Source of the DNA: Haloplasmatales bacterium 4B
Lineage (GTDB): Bacteria > Bacillota_I > Bacilli_A > Haloplasmatales > Haloplasmataceae
Length of the DNA stretch: 64,000 nt
Reading direction: 5' to 3'
Assembly: GCA_003586005.1 (NCBI GenBank)
Contig: NSKI01000004.1
Location: 1 to 64,000 of the forward strand
Below are positions 8,031 to 17,467 of this stretch, one piece after another. The notes beneath the pieces are model-generated. The model saw nothing but the letters and a program-made list of their open reading frames with translations. It was not told where the DNA came from and did no database searches. The position numbers and the translations under genes are program-made. The stretch's first letter is position 1; each line of letters opens with the position of its first letter.

Positions 8031-9473
8031 ATGGCATATCAATTTAAAAAAACGAAAATTATTTGTACAATAGGTCCAAAGTCTGAAAAAAAAGAAATAA
8101 TGGAAAAATTAGTCGATGCAGGTATGAATGTTATTAGAATGAATTTTTCTCATGGTGATTTTGAAGAACATGGTAAACGAATTGAGTCAATTAGAGAGAT
8201 AAACATCGAAAAGAAAACAAATGTAGCTTTACTTTTAGATACTAAAGGACCAGAAATTCGTACACATAAATTTTCATCAGGTGATGAACCAACTATTATA
8301 AAAGTAGACACAGAAGTTAAGGTTTATATGAGTGAGATATTAGGAACTCATACAGAGTTTTCAATTTCATATTCAGGTTTAATTGATGATGTAAATGTTG
8401 GTGGAACAATTTTAGTTGATGATGGTTATTTGGAATTAAAAGTATTAGATAAAGGCGAAGATAGTAAAGGCAGATATGTATTAACTAAAGCCTTAAATAC
8501 GCACGGAGTTAAAAATCGTCGTGGGATAAATGTTCCTGGTGCTAAATTAAATATGCCATTTATTTCTAAAAAAGACAAAAGTGATATCATCTTTGCTTGT
8601 GATAAGGGATTAGACTTTATCGCTGCCTCATTTGTACGTCGCAAATCAGATATTCTAGAAATAAAAGAAATTTTAAAAGCACATAATGGTGAAAGAATTC
8701 AAATTATTGCTAAAATTGAAAATCAAGAAGGCGTTGAAAACGCTGAAGAAATTTTGGAAGTTGCAGATGGTATCATGGTTGCTCGTGGTGATTTAGGGGT
8801 TGAAGTACCAGCTGAAGAGGTTCCAGTAATTCAAAAACGTTTGATTCGTCAATGTAATGAAGCTGGAAAAATAGTTGTTACAGCTACGCAAATGTTAGAG
8901 TCAATGCAGAAAAATCCCCGCCCAACTCGTGCAGAAGTTTCAGATGTCGCAAATGCGATATTAGATGGGTCTGACGCTGTAATGCTTTCAGGCGAATCGG
9001 CAGCTGGTGATTACCCAGTAAGAAGTACTGAAACTCAAGCTGCGATAGCTGAAAGAATGGAAGATGAAATTAATCATGAAGTAATGATCAATAGGGCTAT
9101 TCTATCTAGTCCACACACAATAGAGTCAGCTATAGGACTATCAGTTGCAGATTCAGCGGCAGATTTAGGAGCAAGTGTTATTGTTGCCGCTACAATGTCA
9201 GGTTATACAGCAAAATTAATTTCTAAATATCGTCCATCATGCCCGATTATCGCGGTAACGCCATCTTATGATACTGCTCGTTCGCTTGCGTTATGTTGGG
9301 GTGTAACACCAGTTGTAGTTGATGAAGTGTCTTCTTCTGAAGATTTAGTTAAAATTGCTGAGAAAGTTGCAGTTGATGTTGCTGGTCTTGAAAAAGGTGA
9401 AATCGCAATTATTACTGCTGGAGTAGCAAAACAACATACAACAAACTTAATGAAAATTTTTGAAGTGAAATAA
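8031..9473 (+). CDS. pyk: Pyruvate kinase
   Basis: A 480-residue pyruvate kinase converting phosphoenolpyruvate + ADP to pyruvate + ATP. Motifs: TKIICTIGPKS, MNFSHGDFEEH, LLDTKGPEIRT, the catalytic IIAKIENQEG and MVARGDLGVEVP. It ends after the normal C-terminal allosteric domain and lacks the additional PEP-utiliser-like domain found at the C-terminus of Bacillus subtilis Pyk (about 585 residues). Strong AGGAGG ribosome site; co-transcribed with pfkA. Confidence 0.98.
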   Translation: MAYQFKKTKIICTIGPKSEKKEIMEKLVDAGMNVIRMNFSHGDFEEHGKRIESIREINIEKKTNVALLLDTKGPEIRTHKFSSGDEPTIIKVDTEVKVYMSEILGTHTEFSISYSGLIDDVNVGGTILVDDGYLELKVLDKGEDSKGRYVLTKALNTHGVKNRRGINVPGAKLNMPFISKKDKSDIIFACDKGLDFIAASFVRRKSDILEIKEILKAHNGERIQIIAKIENQEGVENAEEILEVADGIMVARGDLGVEVPAEEVPVIQKRLIRQCNEAGKIVVTATQMLESMQKNPRPTRAEVSDVANAILDGSDAVMLSGESAAGDYPVRSTETQAAIAERMEDEINHEVMINRAILSSPHTIESAIGLSVADSAADLGASVIVAATMSGYTAKLISKYRPSCPIIAVTPSYDTARSLALCWGVTPVVVDEVSSSEDLVKIAEKVAVDVAGLEKGEIAIITAGVAKQHTTNLMKIFEVK

Positions 9474-9495
9474 TAAAATTTTTAGAGGCATTTAC

Positions 9496-10101
9496 ATGAC
9501 TTATGAACAAAAAAAAGTAATAATTCGCTACTTACTTTACTTATTAACTTTCTTAACTTTTATTTCATTATTTTTCAAAATTTGGTTTATTACTGGTGTA
9601 AATATATTAATAACAACTCTTACTATTTATTATTATATACATATTGATAAAATTAAAGAAACAACTTTATGCTTAATTGTTAAAAATGAAAAAGTATTAA
9701 TGATGTTAAGAAATAAAAAGAAAAATGATGTACATAAAAATAAATATAATGGATTGGGTGGAAAGTTAGAAAAAGGTGAATCAAAGGCAGAGTGTGTTTT
9801 GCGCGAAGTATATGAAGAAGCAGGAATTAAACTTATAAAATATAACTATGTAGGAAAAGTAACTTTTAAAAACTTTGGCTATCAAAAAGGAACAGAAGTT
9901 ATGTATTGTTTTGTTGGTTACAATTATGAATTTGAAATCGGCCATTGTAATGAAGGTGAATTACAATGGATTGATATAGATAAGATATTAGGTTTACCAT
10001 TATGGGAGGGTGATCAATATTTTATAATGAACATTATAGAAAATAAGCCGTTTAATCTTTATTTACATTATGATGAAGATAAAGTTATTGGTATAAAATA
10101 A
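9496..10101 (+). CDS. Membrane-anchored Nudix hydrolase
   Basis: A 201-residue protein with two hydrophobic segments (about 9-28 and 31-48) followed by a Nudix domain. The Nudix box G-x5-E-x7-R-E-x2-E-E-x-G is complete (GGKLEKGES then REVYEEAGI, about residues 88-111). The fold is closest to MutT/8-oxo-dGTP diphosphatase proteins of the YtkD type, but the substrate cannot be told. Most MutT-like enzymes are soluble, so the N-terminal membrane anchor is unusual. It lies 22 bp after pyk and may be read from the same transcript. The family link is solid; the substrate is open. Confidence 0.85.
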   Translation: MTYEQKKVIIRYLLYLLTFLTFISLFFKIWFITGVNILITTLTIYYYIHIDKIKETTLCLIVKNEKVLMMLRNKKKNDVHKNKYNGLGGKLEKGESKAECVLREVYEEAGIKLIKYNYVGKVTFKNFGYQKGTEVMYCFVGYNYEFEIGHCNEGELQWIDIDKILGLPLWEGDQYFIMNIIENKPFNLYLHYDEDKVIGIK

Positions 10102-10137
10102 TAAACAGAAGGACTTAGTCCTTCTGTTTATTATTTT
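10101..10137. terminator. Bidirectional terminator between convergent genes
   Basis: AACAGAAGGACT/AGTCCTTCTGTT hairpin with A/T-rich flanks. It serves the Nudix gene on the plus strand and the DUF2085 gene on the minus strand. Confidence 0.8.
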
Positions 10138-10505
10138 ACAAATTGTTCAACTAGCCACAATCCATGGGACATACCAATTATTGCGATATGTCTTAAGATA
10201 CAAATAACTCCAAACCCAGCAATTATTCCAGATACTAAACGACGATAATTACCACTTTCATAATTAGTAAAATACTGGATTACTCCATCAATTAACGTGG
10301 GTATTACTAGTATTACAGAAATATAAATATTAGGATATTGATAAGAAAATATTAGTCCCAAAAAAAAGTAGATAGTTGCTAATATATAGCCAATAAAAAT
10401 ACCTGTGCAACGTGCGCATATTGGGAATTGTTTATTTTTATAAAAAAATGACCGTGATGGTAATTTATGACAAACAAAAAAAATATCGAAAAAATTCTTT
10501 TTCAT
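10131..10505 (-). CDS. DUF2085 family membrane protein
   Basis: A 124-residue integral membrane protein with the DUF2085 signature: CHKLPSRSFF near the N-terminus followed by PICARCTGIFIG. The Cys and His residues suggest a metal site, but no function is established. Three or four membrane segments follow. Its start overlaps the stop of the upstream HAD phosphatase gene (TAATG), so the two are probably translationally coupled. Confidence 0.82.
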   Translation of the reverse strand: MKKNFFDIFFVCHKLPSRSFFYKNKQFPICARCTGIFIGYILATIYFFLGLIFSYQYPNIYISVILVIPTLIDGVIQYFTNYESGNYRRLVSGIIAGFGVICILRHIAIIGMSHGLWLVEQFVK

Positions 10506-11314
10506 TATAGGTTGAAAAATTCTTTTAGAAATGTGGCAACGCCATTTTCAGAATTGCTTTTTGTTATATGTTGTGCTTCTTTTTTGACAGAATCGACTGC
10601 ATTTGCCATAGCAACTCCGATACCAGCATTCCTAATCATTTCAACATCATTTTCCCCATCACCAAAAGCCAGTATTTTTTCTTTAGGAATTTCAAAATAT
10701 GTTGATAAATAATTTAAACCTATCCCTTTAGAAGTTTCAGGAGTGTATATTTCTATTATTTGTGAATATTCTCCACCCCAATTTCTGTAGTTAAGAATTC
10801 CCTTGAAATTTTCATCTAAATATTTTCCTACTTCATTGTGTTTATTGGGATATGTTAATAATACAAAACCATTAGGATTTAATTTCAATGTTTGTTTAAA
10901 ATCACCAGCGATTATATTACCGCCCTCGGGATGAATAAGTGGCATAATATCTTCACTCATTTTATATAAATATATATCTTCATAATATTCACAAAAAGCA
11001 TTTTCAATTAGATGACTAATGTCATTAAATACTTTTAGGATATTGTTTAAATCAATTTCCCTTGTTATTTCATCGAAGTGATGATTATGAGGATGATGAA
11101 TTAAAGCACCATTGTAATTGATAATAGGTGTATCTAATTGCAATTTATCATAAAATATTTTTGATGATCGATAAGGCCTACCTGTTACTATACAAACTAT
11201 ATGTCCGAGAGCTTTTACTTGTCTAATAACCGCAATTGTTTCGTCATTTAGTGTTTGCCAATCATATAGTGTTGTTCCGTCTAAATCTAATAAAATTAAA
11301 TATGGGTTGTTCAT
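10505..11314 (-). CDS. Cof-type HAD-IIB sugar-phosphate phosphatase
   Basis: A 269-residue haloacid-dehalogenase-superfamily hydrolase of the Cof/YidA type. Motif I is LLDLDGTTL, motif II VTGRPYRSS, and the final motif AFGDGENDVEMI carries the Mg-binding aspartates. A C2-type cap lies between. These enzymes dephosphorylate sugar phosphates or flavin precursors, and the exact substrate cannot be predicted. First gene of a two-gene reverse-strand unit with the DUF2085 gene. Confidence 0.92.
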   Translation of the reverse strand: MNNPYLILLDLDGTTLYDWQTLNDETIAVIRQVKALGHIVCIVTGRPYRSSKIFYDKLQLDTPIINYNGALIHHPHNHHFDEITREIDLNNILKVFNDISHLIENAFCEYYEDIYLYKMSEDIMPLIHPEGGNIIAGDFKQTLKLNPNGFVLLTYPNKHNEVGKYLDENFKGILNYRNWGGEYSQIIEIYTPETSKGIGLNYLSTYFEIPKEKILAFGDGENDVEMIRNAGIGVAMANAVDSVKKEAQHITKSNSENGVATFLKEFFNL

Positions 11315-11347
11315 TGCTTCACCTCAGGTAATTTAAGTTTAGTTTTT

Positions 11348-11376
11348 AGAATATAATAAATTGTTATATTAGTCAA
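11348..11376 (-). promoter_or_regulatory. Sigma-A type promoter of the HAD gene
   Basis: Reverse strand: TTGACT, 17-bp spacer, TATTCT, about 35 bases before the start codon. Confidence 0.6.
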
Positions 11377-11393
11377 GTAAAAGTTTAGTATTA

Positions 11394-11822
11394 TTATAAA
11401 AAGGCTGATAAACCTCCAAGTATAAAAAACAAAATATAGAAAAGAACAATAAAGATAAATGGAAATAAAGACCATAAACAAACAGAATTAGCGGCGTTTG
11501 GTTTGTTGTCCTTCCAAACTAGGTATAATATTAAACCAACAATTGGAAGCCCACCTGTAAAAGGGAGAGAACAGCAAGCTGCAATATTAGCACCTGCATT
11601 TGGGACATCATCATTAACTTTGTTTACGTAATTTTTGTTTGTAAAATATGCTTCTTCTAAATGCCTTAAATCGGTATTACAATAAGAACAATATTCTTGA
11701 TTAATACCAGTAATTTGTCCACATTCTTGACAGTAAGAATTACCAGTTAAGGGGAGAAAGCCACATTTTGTACAAGTGGTGTTTAAAGATGGAACATCAC
11801 TACCACAGTTTCTACAATACAT
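11394..11822 (-). CDS. Double zinc-ribbon membrane protein
   Basis: A 142-residue protein with four CxxC knuckles (C3/C6, C17/C20, C31/C34, C45/C48) forming two zinc ribbons, then a short linker and two hydrophobic segments (about 85-103 and 118-140). Similar zinc-ribbon/TM proteins are common in Firmicutes with no assigned function. It has its own promoter and lies upstream of the HAD gene on the same strand, with no clear terminator between them. Confidence 0.72.
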   Translation of the reverse strand: MYCRNCGSDVPSLNTTCTKCGFLPLTGNSYCQECGQITGINQEYCSYCNTDLRHLEEAYFTNKNYVNKVNDDVPNAGANIAACCSLPFTGGLPIVGLILYLVWKDNKPNAANSVCLWSLFPFIFIVLFYILFFILGGLSAFL

Positions 11823-11851
11823 ATTATCACCTCGATTATATTATTAATTAT

Positions 11852-11880
11852 ACTATAGTAAAGAATGGATGATATGTCAA
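11852..11880 (-). promoter_or_regulatory. Sigma-A type promoter of the zinc-ribbon gene
   Basis: Reverse strand: consensus TTGACA, 17-bp spacer, TATAGT. Confidence 0.7.
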
Positions 11881-11904
11881 TTTACAAAAAAAAAATAAAT
11901 AAAA

Positions 11905-11931
11905 TTAGCACTTCTATTGACAGAGTGCTAA
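11905..11931. promoter_or_regulatory. CIRCE element 1 (HrcA operator)
   Basis: TTAGCACTT-N9-GAGTGCTAA, one mismatch from the CIRCE consensus. Its spacer contains the -35 box of the clpB promoter, so HrcA binding would occlude RNA polymerase. Confidence 0.92.
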
Positions 11932-11946
11932 TAAAGGGTGTATGAT
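11917..11946 (+). promoter_or_regulatory. Sigma-A type promoter of clpB
   Basis: Consensus TTGACA, 18-bp spacer, TATGAT, bracketed by the two CIRCE elements. Confidence 0.8.
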
Positions 11947-11955
11947 ATATCTAGA

Positions 11956-11982
11956 TTAGCACTCTGATATCGAGAGTGCTAA
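11956..11982. promoter_or_regulatory. CIRCE element 2 (HrcA operator)
   Basis: A perfect CIRCE: TTAGCACTC-N9-GAGTGCTAA, located around and downstream of the predicted transcription start. Confidence 0.95.
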
Positions 11983-12016
11983 AAGAAAAGATTACTAATG
12001 GAAGGTAGGTATTTAT

Positions 12017-14575
12017 ATGGATGTTAATCAGTTTACTGAGAAATTACAACAAGCTGTAGTAGGTGCCCAAAATACAGCTATAAGTAATCACAATCAACAA
12101 ATTGAAATTGAGCACCTAATGCTTAATTTAGCTAATATTGGTGATTCGCTTCTTAAAAGAGTTTTTGAATTAAGTAGTATCAATTTTAAACAGTTTATTA
12201 ATGAATTAAGTCGTTTAGTCCAATCGTTACCCAAAATTGAGACTAATAATCCACAAGTTTATCTTTCGAGCTCATTGAATCAATTATTAATAGATGCAGA
12301 GCTTATTAAGAAAAAATTGGAAGATGAATATCTATCTGTTGAACATATAATTTTAGCATATATAAAAACAGATAATTATAAACATAAAGAAATAATTAAA
12401 AAATTGCGAATTGATGCGAAACTAGTTGAAGAAATGATTAAAAAGATAAGAGGTAATAAAAAAGTGAAAACACAAAATCCAGAAGCAACTTATGAGGTTT
12501 TAGAAAAGTATGGACGTGATTTAGTTGAAGATGCAAGAGGTGGTAAAATTGACCCAGTAATTGGTCGTGATGAGGAGGTAAGACGGGCGATACGTATTTT
12601 ATCACGAAAAACAAAGAACAATCCTGTGTTAATTGGAGAACCTGGGGTTGGAAAGACAGCTATTGTTGAAGGGCTAGCTCAAAGGATTGTTAAGAATGAT
12701 GTTCCGGACACCTTGAGAAATAAAACAATATTTGAACTTGATATGGCTAGTTTAGTGGCTGGGGCAAAATATCGTGGTGAATTTGAAGAACGATTAAAAG
12801 CTGTCTTAAATGAAATCAAGCAAAGTGAGGGTAGGATTATATTATTTATTGATGAAATTCATACAATTGTTGGAGCAGGTAAGACTGAGGGTGCAATGGA
12901 TGCTGGAAATTTATTAAAGCCAATGCTTGCTCGTGGGGAACTTCATTGTATTGGAGCAACAACTCTAAATGAATATCGTAAATATATTGAAAAAGACCCA
13001 GCTCTTGAAAGACGTTTTCAAAAGGTTTTAGTTGATGAATCTTCAGTTTTAGATACAATTAGTATTCTTCGTGGACTAAAAGAAAGATTTGAAGTTCATC
13101 ACGGTGTTAAGATAACTGATAGTGCGATTGTTGCAGCTGCAACTTTATCTAATCGGTATATAACAGATCGTTTTTTGCCAGATAAGGCTATTGATTTAAT
13201 CGATGAAGCTTGCGCTACAATTCGGATTGAAATAGATTCACTTCCAGAAGAACTAGATAAAGTAAATCGAAGAATCATGCAATATGAAATTGAGGCAGCT
13301 GCCTTAAAAAAAGAGAAAGATGAAATTTCTCATGAAAGATTAACTGTTTTACAACAAGAATTAGCAAACCTAAAGGAACAACAAAATATTATGAAAGCTC
13401 AATATGAAAAAGAAAAGAGGGGGATTAATCAATTACAAGCTGCAAAAGGGAAATTAGATCAAGCTAAACATGATTTAGAAATCGCAGAAGGTAAATATGA
13501 TTTGAACAAAGCCGCTGAAATAAAGTATGGTGTGATACCAATATTAGAGAAAGAAATTTCTGAATTAGAAAATAAAGAAGAACAAAATGCGATGTTAAGA
13601 GAAAATGTGGCTGAGGAAGAAATCGCTGAAATTATCTCACGTTGGACAAAAATACCTTTATCAAAGCTTGTTCAAAGTGAAAAAGAAAAACTAATTAACC
13701 TACAAGATATTCTACAAAAGCGTGTTAAAGGGCAAAAAGAAGCAATTCGTTTAGTATCTAATGCGATTATTAGAGCGAGAGCAGGAATAAAAGATCCTAA
13801 AAAACCAATTGGTTCATTTCTATTTTTAGGTCCTACTGGTGTTGGGAAAACAGAGGTAGCTAAATCCTTAGCAGAAGCTTTATTTGATAGTGAAGATCAT
13901 ATAGTTCGTATTGATATGAGTGAATATATGGAAAAGTTTAGTGTATCACGTTTAATTGGAGCTCCTCCTGGGTATGTTGGATATGAAGAAGGGGGTCAAC
14001 TTACAGAAGCGGTTAGACGTAAACCATATTCAATTGTATTATTAGATGAAATTGAAAAAGCGCATATTGAAGTTTTTAATATTTTATTGCAAATATTAGA
14101 TGATGGAAGAATTACAGATTCACAAGGAAGAACCGTTGACTTTAAAAATACGATTATTATTATGACATCAAATCTTGGTTCGCAGCATTTATTAGAGAAT
14201 GATATAATTGATGCCTATGAAAAAATAGATTTAGATTTAAAAAATCATTTTAAACCAGAATTTTTAAATCGGATTGACGAAATTGTTAAGTTTAATCCAT
14301 TAGATGAGGATGTGGTAATTGAAATAGTTGATAAGTTTAAAGGAGAGTTACAACAGAGACTTAAAGATCAATATATTGATGTTGATTTTACTCCTAATGC
14401 TATTCACCATATAGCGAAACTTGGATATGATCCTATCTTTGGGGCTAGACCATTAAAAAGGTATATCTCACGATATGTTGAAACCCCAATTGCAGAAATG
14501 ATTATAAAAAATGAAATTAAACCCCATAAACTTGTGACAGTTGATGCCATAAATGGTATGATTTTTATAAAATAG
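12017..14575 (+). CDS. clpB: ATP-dependent disaggregase ClpB
   Basis: An 852-residue Hsp100 chaperone that works with DnaK to resolve protein aggregates. Domains: N-terminal Clp_N repeats (about 1-145), AAA+ domain 1 with GEPGVGKT (about 207-214) and FIDEIHT, a coiled-coil middle domain (about 405-525) that distinguishes ClpB from ClpA/ClpC, AAA+ domain 2 with GPTGVGKT (about 605-612) and LLDEIEKAH, and the C-terminal small domain. Full length. Monocistronic, with two CIRCE operators indicating HrcA repression. In many Firmicutes clpB answers to CtsR instead; no CtsR heptad repeat is obvious here. Confidence 0.97.
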   Translation: MDVNQFTEKLQQAVVGAQNTAISNHNQQIEIEHLMLNLANIGDSLLKRVFELSSINFKQFINELSRLVQSLPKIETNNPQVYLSSSLNQLLIDAELIKKKLEDEYLSVEHIILAYIKTDNYKHKEIIKKLRIDAKLVEEMIKKIRGNKKVKTQNPEATYEVLEKYGRDLVEDARGGKIDPVIGRDEEVRRAIRILSRKTKNNPVLIGEPGVGKTAIVEGLAQRIVKNDVPDTLRNKTIFELDMASLVAGAKYRGEFEERLKAVLNEIKQSEGRIILFIDEIHTIVGAGKTEGAMDAGNLLKPMLARGELHCIGATTLNEYRKYIEKDPALERRFQKVLVDESSVLDTISILRGLKERFEVHHGVKITDSAIVAAATLSNRYITDRFLPDKAIDLIDEACATIRIEIDSLPEELDKVNRRIMQYEIEAAALKKEKDEISHERLTVLQQELANLKEQQNIMKAQYEKEKRGINQLQAAKGKLDQAKHDLEIAEGKYDLNKAAEIKYGVIPILEKEISELENKEEQNAMLRENVAEEEIAEIISRWTKIPLSKLVQSEKEKLINLQDILQKRVKGQKEAIRLVSNAIIRARAGIKDPKKPIGSFLFLGPTGVGKTEVAKSLAEALFDSEDHIVRIDMSEYMEKFSVSRLIGAPPGYVGYEEGGQLTEAVRRKPYSIVLLDEIEKAHIEVFNILLQILDDGRITDSQGRTVDFKNTIIIMTSNLGSQHLLENDIIDAYEKIDLDLKNHFKPEFLNRIDEIVKFNPLDEDVVIEIVDKFKGELQQRLKDQYIDVDFTPNAIHHIAKLGYDPIFGARPLKRYISRYVETPIAEMIIKNEIKPHKLVTVDAINGMIFIK

Positions 14576-14596
14576 AAAAAGAATTATTTTAATCAG

Positions 14597-14639
14597 AAAA
14601 ATCAGTTGAATTATAAATATGTATTCGACTGATTTTTTT
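14597..14639 (+). terminator. Terminator after clpB
   Basis: AAATCAGTTGAAT paired with ATTCGACTGATTT, followed by seven Ts. Confidence 0.85.
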
Positions 14640-14771
14640 GATGGATAAAAGTTTTAAAGTCGTTTTTTTCGACAAAAAACATCAAAAGTTCTAGTTATTA
14701 TTAAAATTTTACTCAAAATTGAATAAAAAAACAAAATTGTGGGAAATATAATAGTTTATTATAAATCTTTC

Positions 14772-14800
14772 TTGACTGGCATATACAATTAATGTACACT
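14772..14800 (+). promoter_or_regulatory. Sigma-A type promoter of the first oppA
   Basis: TTGACT, 17-bp spacer, TACACT, with a leader of about 60 bases before the start codon. Confidence 0.65.
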
Positions 14801-14867
14801 ATTATAAACTCCATAGATATATTTATAAAAAAATGGAGGAAAAATTATTTATAAAGGAGAGAATTGC

Positions 14868-17186
14868 ATGAAAAAAACATTGACTTTATTGTTACTAGTT
14901 TTAACTCTAGTTGTTATTTCTTCTTGTAAAAAAGACAAGAATGATACTACTACAACTGGAGGCAATACTACTACTACAGAAGACCCTGGTACAGTTGTCG
15001 ATGACACGTATACTTACGCATTTGCTAGTTTAGGGATGCCTAATAATTTTAACGTTCATATATGGGAAACTAATACCGATTCAATGATTATGAATTATAC
15101 TGAAATGGGTCTTTATGATTTTGTTTTAAATGAGGAAATGGACGGTTATGATATTATTTCAGAAATGGCAGCAGGTAATCCAGTAGACGTTACTTTAGAT
15201 TATGCTGAAAATACATTGTTTGATGTGCCAGATGATGCAGAAACAGGATATGCATTTAAGATTGCATTAAATGAAGATGCTAAATGGGCAAATGGTACAG
15301 TAATTAATGCTGACACTTATATTTATTCAATGCAACAATTATTAAATCCTGAAATGCAAAACTATCGTGCTGATGGTTATATTACAGGTACTTTAGTTAT
15401 TGATAATGCAGAAGAATATCTAAAACAAGGTCAATCAACATTTATTACTTTAGGTAAATATATGGAGACATTTGGTATTGGAACACTTGCAGAAGCAATT
15501 ACTCAAGCAACTACTGAAGATTTAACAACATATATTAACTGGGTCTATTCATTTGGAGATGATCTTTATTCTGATGATGAACCTGAAGATAAAGTAGTAG
15601 CAACTGATAAAACCTTGGCTGAACTTTATGCTGATTATAAGGCAGAAGTATTAAGACAAGGTTGGACTGATGAAGCTGGAATAGATGAATGGGTCTTAGA
15701 TGAATTATATGTTCAATATACATTCCCTGTATTAGATTGGGAAAATGTTGGATTAATTAAAACTGGCGAATATGAAATTACATTAGTTTTAGCTAAACCA
15801 ATTACTGATTTTTATTTAAAATACAATTTATCAAGTAACTGGATTGTATATGAAGATTTATATGAAGCAGGTAAAGTAACTATCGAAGGTGGTAGTGTAT
15901 CAACAAATTATGCTACTTCTGTAAGTACATATATGGCATATGGTCCGTATAAATTAGTAACATACCAAGATGACAAATTAATTGCTTTAACAAAAAATGA
16001 TGAGTGGTATGGCTATTCTGATATTAATCATGAAGGACAATTCCAAGCAACTGATATTGAAATTTCTATCCTCGCTGATCATAATACTACTTTACTTTCA
16101 TATTTAAGTGGAGATTTAGATGAAGTTGGTCTTACTCAAGAAGATGTGGATGAATTCAAGTTTAGCGAAAATTTATTATACGAACCAGAATCTTATTCAT
16201 CTAAGTTAACTTTCAACACTGATCCAGTCTTGCTTAAAGAACATGAAGATGCTGCAGGAAGCAATGTTGACAAAGAGATTTTTGCAAACATTAAATTCCG
16301 TGAAGCTATTTCATTGGCTTTAAATCGCCAAGACTTTGTTCAAACACAAACTGCTGGTTCACAAGCTACACTAGGATTATATAATAGTTTATATGTTTCA
16401 AATGTAGATACAGGTGAAATTTATAATACAACACAAGCATATGCTAATATTTTAAATAGAATTTATGGAACTGATTATCCTACCGGATATGATTTAGAGA
16501 AAGCTACTCAATTATTCCAAGAAGCTTATGATGAACAATTTGCTGCTGGAAAAATTGATGCTGATGATATAGTAGAAATAGAATTCTCTATTTATAAATT
16601 TGATAATGCATATACAGATAAAGTAATATTCCTTCAAAATGCATTAAACGATGCAACTTTTGGTACTGATCTTCAAGGTAGAATTATATTTAGTACTAGA
16701 ACAGATGCGAAGTATTATGATTCTGCTGAAAGAGGAGACTTTGATGTTATCTGGGCAACTTGGGGTGGAATGAGCATGGATCCATTCGGATTTATGCAAG
16801 TATATACTGTAAATGGTACGCATAATGAATATGGTTTTGACCCAGAAACTGAAACATTCACAATGGTAATTGATGGAACAGACGTTACAAAAACTTACTA
16901 TAATTGGTATATTGCATTAAATGAGGGTGAATATTCTGCTATGGAAGCTAGCTATGAACTAAGACTTGAAATTTTAGCTGAAATGGAATACAATATTTTA
17001 ATTCAATATAGAACAATTCCAGTTTATGCTAGAACATCTTTGGTAATGATATCTGATAAGATTAATTATGCTACAGATGAATTTGTTCCTCTCGTAGTAT
17101 TTGGTGGAATACGTTCTATGACATTTAACTTTACTGATGCTGAATGGGAAGATTATGCTTCTAATGAGATTGACTACACAGATTAA
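14868..17186 (+). CDS. oppA: Oligopeptide ABC transporter substrate-binding lipoprotein (first locus)
   Basis: A 772-residue extracellular lipoprotein of the OppA/DppA family (SBP_bac_5). The signal peptide ends in lipobox VISSC, so Cys20 is the likely lipid anchor, followed by a Thr-rich linker. The normal domain order is kept: an N-terminal half with KWANGTVINADTYIYS, then the C-terminal half beginning near NIKFREAISLALNRQDF. It is about 230 residues longer than a typical OppA (around 540), with acidic insertions in both halves. Strong AAGGAG ribosome site. It has its own promoter and terminator, upstream of oppBCDF, allowing a higher level than the permease. Confidence 0.93.
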   Translation: MKKTLTLLLLVLTLVVISSCKKDKNDTTTTGGNTTTTEDPGTVVDDTYTYAFASLGMPNNFNVHIWETNTDSMIMNYTEMGLYDFVLNEEMDGYDIISEMAAGNPVDVTLDYAENTLFDVPDDAETGYAFKIALNEDAKWANGTVINADTYIYSMQQLLNPEMQNYRADGYITGTLVIDNAEEYLKQGQSTFITLGKYMETFGIGTLAEAITQATTEDLTTYINWVYSFGDDLYSDDEPEDKVVATDKTLAELYADYKAEVLRQGWTDEAGIDEWVLDELYVQYTFPVLDWENVGLIKTGEYEITLVLAKPITDFYLKYNLSSNWIVYEDLYEAGKVTIEGGSVSTNYATSVSTYMAYGPYKLVTYQDDKLIALTKNDEWYGYSDINHEGQFQATDIEISILADHNTTLLSYLSGDLDEVGLTQEDVDEFKFSENLLYEPESYSSKLTFNTDPVLLKEHEDAAGSNVDKEIFANIKFREAISLALNRQDFVQTQTAGSQATLGLYNSLYVSNVDTGEIYNTTQAYANILNRIYGTDYPTGYDLEKATQLFQEAYDEQFAAGKIDADDIVEIEFSIYKFDNAYTDKVIFLQNALNDATFGTDLQGRIIFSTRTDAKYYDSAERGDFDVIWATWGGMSMDPFGFMQVYTVNGTHNEYGFDPETETFTMVIDGTDVTKTYYNWYIALNEGEYSAMEASYELRLEILAEMEYNILIQYRTIPVYARTSLVMISDKINYATDEFVPLVVFGGIRSMTFNFTDAEWEDYASNEIDYTD

Positions 17187-17202
17187 TATAATGCAGTTTT
17201 AG

Positions 17203-17246
17203 GTAAAATCCAAGAACAACCTAGTGCTGTTCTTGGATTTTGTTTA
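17203..17246 (+). terminator. Terminator after the first oppA
   Basis: AAAATCCAAGAACA paired with TGTTCTTGGATTTT, followed by a T-rich tail. It separates the binding-protein gene from oppB. Confidence 0.85.
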
Positions 17247-17302
17247 TTTAGTATTTTCTTAAATTTTGGTTCTATGATTATAAGTTGAAAATAGTAATGT
17301 TA

Positions 17303-17314
17303 ATAATGCATTAT
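17303..17314. promoter_or_regulatory. 12-bp palindrome, copy 1 (candidate operator)
   Basis: ATAATGCATTAT, a perfect palindrome, 61 bp upstream of an identical copy that overlaps the -10 box of the oppB promoter. Confidence 0.45.
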
Positions 17315-17339
17315 AAGGCTCCGCATATTAATTTAAGTG

Positions 17340-17368
17340 TTGAAATCAATTTACAGGAGAAATATAAT
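17340..17368 (+). promoter_or_regulatory. Sigma-A type promoter of the first oppBCDF operon
   Basis: TTGAAA, 17-bp spacer, consensus TATAAT. The -10 box overlaps the second copy of the 12-bp palindrome. Confidence 0.65.
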
Positions 17369-17375
17369 GCATTAT
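17364..17375. promoter_or_regulatory. 12-bp palindrome, copy 2 (candidate operator)
   Basis: Second exact copy of ATAATGCATTAT, covering the -10 region of the oppB promoter. Its position would allow repression by occlusion. Confidence 0.5.
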
Positions 17376-17467
17376 TTCTATTAAATTTAATTTTTCATTA
17401 TGAAATATAAGCTATTACAATTATCTTATTTAATATGGAATTTTTATTTGAAATAAGGAGTGAGCAT

